Shown here in pieces: positions 43,092-50,234 of a stretch of 64,000 bases of DNA. Both the position numbers and the translations under genes were made by a program. The stretch comes from Streptomyces longispororuber (GTDB taxonomy: Bacteria > Actinomycetota > Actinomycetes > Streptomycetales > Streptomycetaceae): contig NZ_JAMOLN010000010.1 of assembly GCF_024448165.1 (NCBI RefSeq), forward strand, positions 22,941-86,940, given 5' to 3'. Below the pieces are notes generated by a model that worked only from the letters and a program-made list of their open reading frames with translations, was not told where the DNA came from and did no database searches. Within the stretch, counting starts at the first letter, position 1. Every line of letters starts with the position of its first letter.

Positions 43092-44018
43092 ATGGCCATG
43101 CGCGCGCTCGTCGTAGATCCCGACGCGCAGGGATCCCTGCGTCTCGGGACGGTCGCAGAACCCCAGGCAGCACCACATCAGCTGGTGGTCGAGGTGCAGC
43201 ACGTCTCACTCAACCGCGGTGAGGTGGCGTTCGCGGGACGACTGCCGGCCGGAACCGTTCACGGCTACGACGCCGCCGGCGTCGTAGCGCGTGCCGCGGC
43301 GGACGGCACCGGGCCGTCCGTGGGAGCCCGGGTCATAGCGTTCGGCGCCGGCGCGTGGGCCCAGCGGATGGCCGTGGCCACCACTGCGGTGGCCGAGGTC
43401 CCCGACCAGGTCGACCTCGCCGGCGCCGCCGCGCTGCCGATGGCCGGTGTCACCGCCCTTCGCACCCTGCGTACCCGCGCGATCCTGGGTCGGCGCGTAC
43501 TGATCACCGGCGCGGCCGGCGGCGTCGGCCGTTACGCGGTCCAGCTCGCAGCCCTGGGAGGCGCCCACGTCATCGCCTCGGTGGGATCCGAGGCACGCGC
43601 GGCCGGCTTGGCCGAACTGGGTGCCCACTCCGTGGTGGTCGGCCTCGAAGGCATCGACCGGCCGGTGGACCTCATCCTCGACAACGTAGGCGGCCAACAG
43701 TTGGCCGCAGCCTGGGAACTCCTGGCGCCTGGCGGAAGTGTGCAGAACATCGGCTGGGCTTCTGACGAACCGGCGGTGTTCGCGCCGTACTCGCTGTTCT
43801 CCGTGGGGCCGTCCAAGACGATGAACACATTCGGTGACGTCCATGAGGTCGGCCCTGACCTGGCAACCCTGTTGGAGTTCGTGGCCGCGGGGAGGCTCTC
43901 CCCGGAGGTCGACTGGCGTGGTTCCTGGGAGCGCGTCGCCGAGGCCGCCCAAGCACTGCTGGACCGGCGCATCGCGGGGAAGGCGGTCCTTGACGTAGAG
44001 CCGACAGCGGCCCACTGA
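43092..44018 (+). CDS. Zinc-free MDR alcohol dehydrogenase / quinone oxidoreductase
   Basis: The 308-residue product is a medium-chain dehydrogenase without zinc ligands. It has an N-terminal substrate domain (VDPDAQGSLRLGTVAEPQ, VQHVSLNRGEVAFAGRLPAG, HGYDAAGVVAR) and the NADPH-binding ITGAAGGVGRYAVQLAALGG. LDNVGGQQLAAAWELLAPGG and AVLDVEP at the C terminus complete it. The ATG at 43092 (MAMRALVVDP) follows AGGGGAGA. It probably reduces quinones or enones and is under the divergent TetR regulator. The length is normal. Confidence 0.93.
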   Translation: MAMRALVVDPDAQGSLRLGTVAEPQAAPHQLVVEVQHVSLNRGEVAFAGRLPAGTVHGYDAAGVVARAAADGTGPSVGARVIAFGAGAWAQRMAVATTAVAEVPDQVDLAGAAALPMAGVTALRTLRTRAILGRRVLITGAAGGVGRYAVQLAALGGAHVIASVGSEARAAGLAELGAHSVVVGLEGIDRPVDLILDNVGGQQLAAAWELLAPGGSVQNIGWASDEPAVFAPYSLFSVGPSKTMNTFGDVHEVGPDLATLLEFVAAGRLSPEVDWRGSWERVAEAAQALLDRRIAGKAVLDVEPTAAH

Positions 44019-44389
44019 CTCGACCCGGCCGGGCGGCGTGCCCACGAGTGGCTGCCCCCCCCCGCAGCCCTCCAAACAGGCCGGCCCGGCCGACCTCTGG
44101 GGTCTTCCCTCGGTCCTCGTCCGATCCCGCACAGCCGACAACAGCTCGACTAGCGTGCGCAGTTCGTCCGACTCGATCCAAGGACGGGACTGACGCTTTC
44201 CCCTCACCCTGCCTACGAACGAATGGGCCAGCAGGCTCATGATCAGCAGCTGTTGTCAGAGCCAGTGAGGAGCGGCCCGCCGAAGCCGCCGCCCCAGCCG
44301 TCCGGACGTTCCCGCAGCCCGCTGCGGCCCATCCGACCACCCGGCGAGAATCCCTCGGGCCCGACAGGACGGTTCCGTCTCCGGAGTGC
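44019..44389. other. Gap without a recognised gene
   Basis: About 370 GC-rich bases follow the oxidoreductase gene. No protein-like frame, hairpin with long perfect arms or repeat was found. Confidence 0.35.
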
Positions 44390-44503
44390 TCAGTCTTGCC
44401 GGACCACGTTGTTGCCGGGGCCGCCGGAGAGGGTGTCGGCGCCAAGGGTCAGGGCCAGCAGTGGGACAGCGCGGGTCGGACGGCGGGTGGGGCGAGAGTG
44501 CAT
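44390..44503 (-). pseudogene. Short remnant of a secreted RTX-type calcium-binding protein
   Basis: A 37-codon frame with a perfect GGAGGACTTCC site before its ATG begins like a signal peptide (MHSRPTRRPTRAVPLLALTL) and jumps at once to GADTLSGGPGNNVV, a piece of the RTX calcium-binding nonapeptide. It then ends with a polar tail. The usual protein has a long stretch between signal and repeats, so an internal deletion is likely. The initiation signals remain good, so a 37-residue peptide could still be made. Confidence 0.45.
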
Positions 44504-45138
44504 GGAAGTCCTCCGAGAAAGAGCTGCACAGTGACGTGACCTACGCACTGTCCGACGCAGGACCCGCCTACTCGGTTGGTCAACTCCCATGCGAACGTGA
44601 AGAGTTCAACTCCGAGACGCTTCTCGGTCCTCCTGATTCCAGGGCTGGGCCAATTGAGCGCACGCGAGGGTTTCCGTGTATTGCGGTGCGGTGGTTGAAC
44701 TGGCAGTGGCCCGTCGGTCAGGACGTGACTCCTCCCCTTCGCTAACCGAAGGAACCTCGCCAGGATGCCGTTCTCCCCGACACCTGCCGGGGGGGAAGGT
44801 GAAGCTCACGCTCGTGCCGCTGCCTTGTGGAGGGTGCAACGCTTGGAGGACAGAGAGGGGCCGGATGCCCGTGTGGGCTTGGCGCACCCCGCGCCCTGCG
44901 CACCACATCTCGACAGTCACCCTCCCGAACAGCGCGGCAGCAGCCACCAAGAGCCACCACGCGGGCCCAAGGAGGGAACCGAAGCATCCAAGGACAGGAA
45001 GTGCCTCGAGAGACGTGCAGGTGGCACGGGGGTGTCAGCTACTTCGGCGGATCGGCCCGTTCGCCAAGGGTCATGTCGGGTCGTGAGTTTGCAGTTGCGT
45101 CGGCCCCAGCGGGTGCTGGCGACCAGGACGAAAACAGG
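44504..45138. other. Gene-poor stretch
   Basis: About 635 bases upstream of the RTX remnant and downstream of the 45139 gene show no supportable gene. Scattered CCCCGG-rich segments are present, but no perfect long stem was noted. Confidence 0.35.
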
Positions 45139-45519
45139 TCAGTGGAAATCTCTCCAACACGTCATCGCCGTATAGCCCAGCACGCCGTCATCCGTCAGCA
45201 CAATGAGCCACGCGCTGGCGTCATAGATGCCGCATCCGTTGTAGTGGTCACCTGTCACTGCTACGTGCTTGGAGCAGCGAATGAGGTAACCCAACTTGAC
45301 CCGCTCAAGGACGGTGGCATTGTTCCGCGCCTGAGACCGGATGGGCATGTCATCAGACGCAGGGGCCACCCATCCCGTTGCGCATGAATTGGAGTACGTC
45401 GCGGAAATAGCATTCCCCGATCCGCTGGACGCCGAACTGGCGACACCAGGAAACGCGAGAATCACAGCCCCAACGACTGCCAGGAGCGCGGCAGTCTTGA
45501 ATCGCAGGACCTTGTTCAT
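45139..45519 (-). CDS. Small secreted SH3-like protein
   Basis: The 126-residue product has a Sec signal peptide (MNKVLRFKTAALLAVVGAVI, cleavage near SSAS). The mature domain has four cysteines (SCATGWV, RCSKHV, NGCGIYD, MTCWRDF). The segment DMPIRSQARNNATVLERVKL, GYLIRC and AWLIVLTDDGVLGYTAM is the pattern of bacterial SH3 domains, which bind cell-wall peptides. Codon use is less GC-rich than in other genes here. It stands alone between gene-poor stretches. It may attach to the wall or act as an inhibitor; nothing decides this. Confidence 0.78.
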   Translation of the reverse strand: MNKVLRFKTAALLAVVGAVILAFPGVASSASSGSGNAISATYSNSCATGWVAPASDDMPIRSQARNNATVLERVKLGYLIRCSKHVAVTGDHYNGCGIYDASAWLIVLTDDGVLGYTAMTCWRDFH

Positions 45520-46912
45520 AACCCCTCCGCCTTTCGATTATTGAAATCCCGAAATGCGCCATCGCGCCATGAAAGCCCCTGTCCGGCCAGTGATGTACCT
45601 GCTGACAAGGTGCGGTGAATCCGAACCGACGGCGACCCTTTTGCCGCCGCATGCTTGAAGCTGAGGCCACGTGTGTGCGACGGTCGCGTGCCCTTCGGAC
45701 AGCCCGCACCCGAATGGGCACCGATCCCGTGGCACAGGCCGCCGTCACGCCCCACCACGTGGGAGTCCTCTGACGATGACCGGCTGACGTGCTCACCGGA
45801 ACGGGGACGGAGGGACAACGGGCACCTCGACAGTTGCATCGGTCGGAGGAACTACCCGAGCATGCCCGCTGACCGAGCTGCTACACCGGGAATCTCCAAG
45901 ATCCCACACAGAGTCAGCTGAAGCTCATGTTGCACTCTTCACCAGTGGGCGCACCACGGCCGCCCATGGTGAAGGCGACCAGTATCCCGGGAATGGTCGC
46001 CGACGTCGCCGGGATCTCGGGCGTGATGACCGGCTCACGGATGTTGCACAATCCCATGTTCGAGCTGGCGCCCGCGGCCAGACCCGGCAGTGGGGGCCGG
46101 GGAGCGCTGCGGCTTCCGCGGTGAGCCTGGCCCACGGCGGACTCCCGTAGCCTTCGCCAGTACTGCTGCTCTCGGCTCAGGTAATCAAGTCGCCCAGCGG
46201 CAGGGCCCGCAGGAGGTCCGGAGGCAGCAGTGTGGGCAACAGTCCCTGGCCGGTTCACGGGTGGCCGCGTCTCTCACCATCCCGTTGGCAGGCTCCTGAG
46301 GTACGGGGCAAGCTGGTCGGCGATCACCCGGGCGTCGTGAGCCGAGGTGGGTGTGCCCGCCACATCCGAGGAAGTCCAGGGGATAGGTCCGACCGACGTG
46401 TTGAGCCTTCGTGAACGTTTCACGGCGCTCAACGCGACCACTGGTCACGCTCGCGGCGGCTGGGGGCACCAGGGGCGCGTCGGCGTCGCTTCAGCGTAGA
46501 CAGGCGTGCAGGGCCGGGCGATCCCGCAATCTCACCTCGACGTGCACGCCCGCACACTCCCCCGGACCCCGTGCCCCACCTCTGCTGCCTCATTCGCCCC
46601 GACCGCTCCACTCTCCGGCGAACCTGCAGCGCTCCAGCCGCGCGGCCAGCACACTGACGCATCCGACCGCTCGCCTGTTCCACCCTCATCGACGACACGC
46701 CAGTCCTCGGTCGGGGACTCGCCCCGCCCGAGTGAATCGAGAACGAGACCACGCACCCGAACCCCGACCTCGCCCACCTCTCACCCTTCACCTCGCACCT
46801 CTCACCTCTTTTCGAATCTTCGTTCCCTATTTCGCGCTCGCGGCACCGGTACGACGCACCAATCACCCTCGTTCCACGAGTACCTGTTCGGTTCGTCGCC
46901 CAAGGAGGCCAC
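45520..46912. other. Long gene-poor region with two weak ORFs
   Basis: Nearly 1.4 kb contains no clear gene. A reverse-strand frame at 45538-45735 (65 codons, CPFGCGLSEGHATVAHTW) has a zinc-ribbon-like Cys pair. Another at 45914-46258 ends in a hydrophobic, Cys-containing tail (GILVAFTMGGRGAPTGEEC). Neither has convincing initiation signals. The right end (46764-46834) is strikingly pyrimidine-rich on the plus strand with CACCTCTCACC repeated, and may be the leader of the Nudix-ABC operon. Confidence 0.4.
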
Positions 46913-46945
46913 ATGCAGCGCCACGCCGTCAGGGAGGATCTGTGA
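46913..46945 (+). CDS. Ten-codon leader ORF coupled to the Nudix gene
   Basis: An ATG preceded by AAGGAGG encodes MQRHAVREDL and ends at a TGA that overlaps the GTG start of the Nudix gene (GTGA). The site is stronger than average, so ribosomes should load here first and re-initiate on the Nudix gene. This could be a leader peptide or a coupling device. It could also be chance, since only ten codons are involved. Confidence 0.35.
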   Translation: MQRHAVREDL

Positions 46946-47418
46946 CCGAGCCCGCACAGCGGTTCCGTTCGATCGTCGATGTCCTCGGTGTGCTGCAACG
47001 CCCGGACGGCCGCGTCCTGTTGGTACGCCGGTCGCCGAAACAGGAGTACGCACCGGGACAGCTCACCCTCCCCGGCGGTCACTTGGAGTACGGGGAGAGT
47101 GTCGCCACAGGCGTCCTGCGCGAACTGCGCGAGGAGATCGACGTCGACATCGACGAGGCGGATCTGGAGTTCTGTGGCCTGATCCACTACGGCGGCGGGG
47201 CCGGCGGGCGGCTCGGGACGGTCTTCACCAGCCGGCAATGGCAGGGCGAGCCGTTCAACGCCGAACCCGACAAGCACACGGGGCTCGTGTGGGCTGTGCC
47301 CAACCAGCCCCCTCCCGACTGCCATCCCTACACCACCGCCGTCCTGCACGCCTTCTGCACCGGCACCCTGTACACGCCGGTGAACTGGCCCAGGCAGGCG
47401 CGGGAGGTGGGGCCGTGA
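46942..47418 (+). CDS. Nudix hydrolase
   Basis: The 158-residue product cleaves a nucleoside diphosphate linked to another moiety. The Nudix box reads GGHLEYGESVATGVLRELRE followed by EIDVDI. The Glu residues of the REUXEE part are intact, but the Gly that normally follows EEX is replaced by Asp. The N terminus FRSIVDVLGVLQRPDGRVLL and the aromatic WQGEPFNAEPDKHTGLVW strand are typical. GTG at 46942 has GGGAGG upstream. Its stop overlaps the start of an ABC exporter gene (GTGA), so both are translated together. In antibiotic or peptide clusters such Nudix proteins can modify nucleotides, but the combination with an exporter has no known common pathway here. Confidence 0.9.
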   Translation: MTEPAQRFRSIVDVLGVLQRPDGRVLLVRRSPKQEYAPGQLTLPGGHLEYGESVATGVLRELREEIDVDIDEADLEFCGLIHYGGGAGGRLGTVFTSRQWQGEPFNAEPDKHTGLVWAVPNQPPPDCHPYTTAVLHAFCTGTLYTPVNWPRQAREVGP

Positions 47419-49397
47419 GGATTCTCCGCCGTCCGAGGATCGAGGAGCCCAAGGTCACGGCCTCCGAACTGGAGCTGTTCGGCGGGCCGTTGCGCTACGA
47501 CATGGGCTGGAGCACCCACGAGTACGCCCGCCTCGACCTCACTCTGTGGGGCGCGCTGAAGTCCCTTCCCCGCCTGGTGGGACGGACCATCGCACTGGCG
47601 TGGCACACCGACCGCCGCTCGCTGGTCACCGTCGGCGTCACGGAGGTCGGCCAGGGCATCGCGGCCGCACTGAAGTTGCTCGCGGTCAACGCCGCCCTGC
47701 ACGCGGTGCTCGCGGCAGGCACTGATGTGCGCGGCCTGCGCCACGCGCTGCCCGCGGGAGTCCTGCTCGTGGTCGTCAACAGCATCAACGCCGTCCTGGC
47801 GTCGTGGTCGACCTCGGCCGCCGGAAGCCTGGAGCCCAAGGTCGAACGGGCCGCGTCCGAGCAGTACTTGGCGGCCTGCGAGCGCGTCGAGATGGCGGCG
47901 ATCGAGGACGGCTCGTTCCGCGAACTCATCGACCGCGCCCAGTACGGGGCGAACGAGGCCCGGCACATGATCGGCTCCAGTGTCGCCGCGATCAACAGCG
48001 TGCTCTCGCTGGTCGCCTCCGGCGGTGTCCTCCTGGCGCTCAACCCGGTCCTGCTGCCGATGCTGGTCCTGATCGTGGCACCGCGGGGCTGGGGAGTGAT
48101 GCGCGTGGCCCAGCAGCGGTACTTCTCGACCATGACGTGGATCGAGCACCTGCGGGCGAGCCGGGTGCTGTCCAGCCTCCTCACCTCGGTCACCGCCGCC
48201 CTGGAGGTGCGCGTACACGGAGTGGGCCGCTACCTGTTGCGCCACTTCCACCGGATGTCCCACACCGCCGAGTCCGAACAGGAGCGTCTGGCCAAGGACA
48301 AGGCCCGAACCGAGCTGGCCGCCTCCGCCCTGCAGGGGGTGGGGTACCTGCTGACCTTCGTGCTGATGATCGGTCTGTGCCTGTCCGGTCACATGAGCGT
48401 GGCCGCCTTCGGTACCGCGACCATGGCGCTCAACTCAGGCTCCGCCGGAATCGGCGCTCTGGTCAGCACCATGAGTCAACTCCACGAGCAGTCGCTGTAC
48501 GTGCACGACCTCGACGACTTCCTCGTGAAGGCCCAGCAGCGGGCCATCCCGGACGGCGGCGTGGCCCTGTACGAGCGCCCCCGGTCCATCCGCCTGGAGC
48601 GCGTCTCCTTCTGCTATCCCGGACGCGACGAGCCGGCGGTCAAGGACGTCTCGTTCACCATCCCCCTCGGAAGCGTCATCGCCCTGGTGGGCCCCAACGG
48701 CTCCGGGAAGTCGACCCTGGTCCGGCTGCTGTCCGGTCTCCATCTGCCCGGCGAGGGCCATATCCACTGGGACGACGTCGATGTCGCCGAAGCCGACCGC
48801 CGCCAGCTGTTCGGCCACGTCAGTCTGCTCACCCAGAGCTTCGAACGCTGGCCGTTCACGGCCGCGGCGAACATCCGCATCGGTCAGCCCGACCGCGACG
48901 CCGCGGACGACGAGTTACACGCCTCCGCCGAGTACGCCGGAGCGGACGCAGACATCGCGGCACTCCCCCGAGGCATGAACACCCTGCTGGGCAAGCAGTT
49001 CCGTGGCGGCAGCGACCTGAGCGGCGGCCAGTGGCAGAAACTCGGTCTGGCCCGCGCCCACTTCCGCGACGCCTGCATGATCATCGTGGACGAGCCGACG
49101 TCCGCGCTCGACCCGGACGCCGAGCAGCGGGCCTTCGACCAGATCCTCGGACTCGCCGGCCCGGACCGCATCATCGTCCTGGTCACACACCGGATGGCCG
49201 CGGTCCGGCACGTCGACCGGATCTTCGTCCTGCACGAGGGACGACTGATCGAACAGGGCAGTCACGCCGAGCTGTTCGCCACCGCACCCGCCAGTCGCTA
49301 CGCACAGATGTACCGACTCCAGGCCGAGCAGTACGAACACCTTCCGACCCCCACCGTCCCCGGCCCCAGCCGACCGCCCGTCACCGAACCCAACTGA
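47415..49397 (+). CDS. ABC exporter, fused membrane and ATPase domains
   Basis: The 660-residue half-transporter has an N-terminal membrane domain with about six helices (for example LPAGVLLVVVNSINAVLASW, AINSVLSLVASGGVLLALNP, GYLLTFVLMIGLCLSGHMSV). The C-terminal ATPase has Walker A ALVGPNGSGKSTLVRLL, signature DLSGGQWQKLGLARA, Walker B CMIIVDEPTSALDPDAEQ and the H-loop LVTHRMAAVRHVD. It exports an unknown hydrophobic compound or peptide after dimerisation. The GTG start overlaps the Nudix stop, and there is no second half-transporter, so a homodimer is expected. The last 20 residues are Pro-rich. It resembles the exporters of RiPP and other small-molecule clusters, but no precursor gene was found. 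Confidence 0.93.
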   Translation: MRILRRPRIEEPKVTASELELFGGPLRYDMGWSTHEYARLDLTLWGALKSLPRLVGRTIALAWHTDRRSLVTVGVTEVGQGIAAALKLLAVNAALHAVLAAGTDVRGLRHALPAGVLLVVVNSINAVLASWSTSAAGSLEPKVERAASEQYLAACERVEMAAIEDGSFRELIDRAQYGANEARHMIGSSVAAINSVLSLVASGGVLLALNPVLLPMLVLIVAPRGWGVMRVAQQRYFSTMTWIEHLRASRVLSSLLTSVTAALEVRVHGVGRYLLRHFHRMSHTAESEQERLAKDKARTELAASALQGVGYLLTFVLMIGLCLSGHMSVAAFGTATMALNSGSAGIGALVSTMSQLHEQSLYVHDLDDFLVKAQQRAIPDGGVALYERPRSIRLERVSFCYPGRDEPAVKDVSFTIPLGSVIALVGPNGSGKSTLVRLLSGLHLPGEGHIHWDDVDVAEADRRQLFGHVSLLTQSFERWPFTAAANIRIGQPDRDAADDELHASAEYAGADADIAALPRGMNTLLGKQFRGGSDLSGGQWQKLGLARAHFRDACMIIVDEPTSALDPDAEQRAFDQILGLAGPDRIIVLVTHRMAAVRHVDRIFVLHEGRLIEQGSHAELFATAPASRYAQMYRLQAEQYEHLPTPTVPGPSRPPVTEPN

Positions 49398-49490
49398 TCG
49401 CCTCTTCGAAATGCACCGTGACCGCCGCGTCCACCACGGGCACGACCGGGTTTCTGCCGCATCCGGGTCACACCCCAACAAGGCAGGCCG

Positions 49491-50204
49491 TCAGGGGCTC
49501 GAGGGCACATCGAGCCCGCGGGCGCGTGGATCGCGTTGTGCGAAGGTTGCGGCCCGGGTACGGCGCTCGGGTGCGAAGGCGTCCGTGGCGCCGGCGCCCT
49601 TTCCCGGCTCGGTGTTCCAGCCGCGGATCGTGCGGGCCACATTCTTCGTCTTAGGGTGAGTCGGTGCGAGAGCGATCTCGAAGTGCGACTCCTTCGGTGG
49701 GGTGAAGTCACCGCCCCATGCGACCGTGCCGCCCAGTTCGGACAGAATGTCGCGGATCACCACCAACTCTGTCCGATAGAGGCCGCCGCTCACCCCCAGC
49801 GGGTAGGCGTGCTCCCGGATGGCCATCGCCGTGCCGGAAAGGTGGTTCGACTCAAAGGGCTGGGCGACGAGCCGCGAAGCGGTGTGACCGCGGAGGTCAC
49901 CGGCGCGCAGGCTGCCGATCTCGTAGTGGTATCGGCGTGCGACGTGCAGCAGGAGTACGGCCGGGTCTCCGGTAGCCAGACGGACCGCGAGCCCGCTGCC
50001 CTCGACGAGGTACTCCTCCGTCTTGGCCTCGGTCAGAACCCTCCAGCCGTTCGCGCTGCTGCCCTTCTGCCACTCCGGTGTGGCCTCGGGCGCGGCAATG
50101 GCCGGTGAGGCGGCGACAGTCGATGCCAGCGCCGCCGCGGTCAGGGCCCCGGCCCCACCGGTCATCACGCGGCGTCGGGACATCCCAGGGCCGGTCACGT
50201 CCAT
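49491..50204 (-). CDS. Tat-exported M15-like protein with a changed metal ligand
   Basis: The product (237 residues from this start) has a twin-arginine signal, SRRRVMTGGAGALTAAALAS with cleavage after AIA. The mature domain resembles D-Ala-D-Ala peptidases of family M15: QPFESNHLSGTAMAIREHAY, GLYRTELVVIRDILSELGG, VAWGGDFTPPKESHFEIAL. In active members the motif is S-x-H-x-x-G-x-A-x-D; here the Asp is Ala (GTAMA). The His in SNH and the C-terminal His in ESHFE are kept. A zinc site of three ligands is therefore incomplete, and it may be a non-catalytic wall binder. The ATG at 50204 is used; a GTG at 50225 would add seven residues. The end of the next gene upstream is ten bases from the longer start. 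Confidence 0.78.
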   Translation of the reverse strand: MDVTGPGMSRRRVMTGGAGALTAAALASTVAASPAIAAPEATPEWQKGSSANGWRVLTEAKTEEYLVEGSGLAVRLATGDPAVLLLHVARRYHYEIGSLRAGDLRGHTASRLVAQPFESNHLSGTAMAIREHAYPLGVSGGLYRTELVVIRDILSELGGTVAWGGDFTPPKESHFEIALAPTHPKTKNVARTIRGWNTEPGKGAGATDAFAPERRTRAATFAQRDPRARGLDVPSSP

Positions 50205-50234
50205 CTCGCTCTTCTGGTCAGGCACGTTCGCATG

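Noticed and set aside
45538..45735. 65-codon reverse-strand ORF with a CxxxC pair
   Set aside because: The start is a GTG without a clear ribosome site and no family similarity was recognised, so it was left as a note in the gap entry.
45914..46258. Possible secreted peptide or RiPP precursor with a hydrophobic Cys-containing tail
   Set aside because: No ribosome binding site, no recognisable leader motif and no modifying enzymes nearby; the exporter at 47415 is on the other strand and has its own coupled neighbours.
47328..48392. Large reverse-strand frame opposite the ABC exporter
   Set aside because: The plus strand carries the membrane helices and all ATPase motifs, so this is a shadow.
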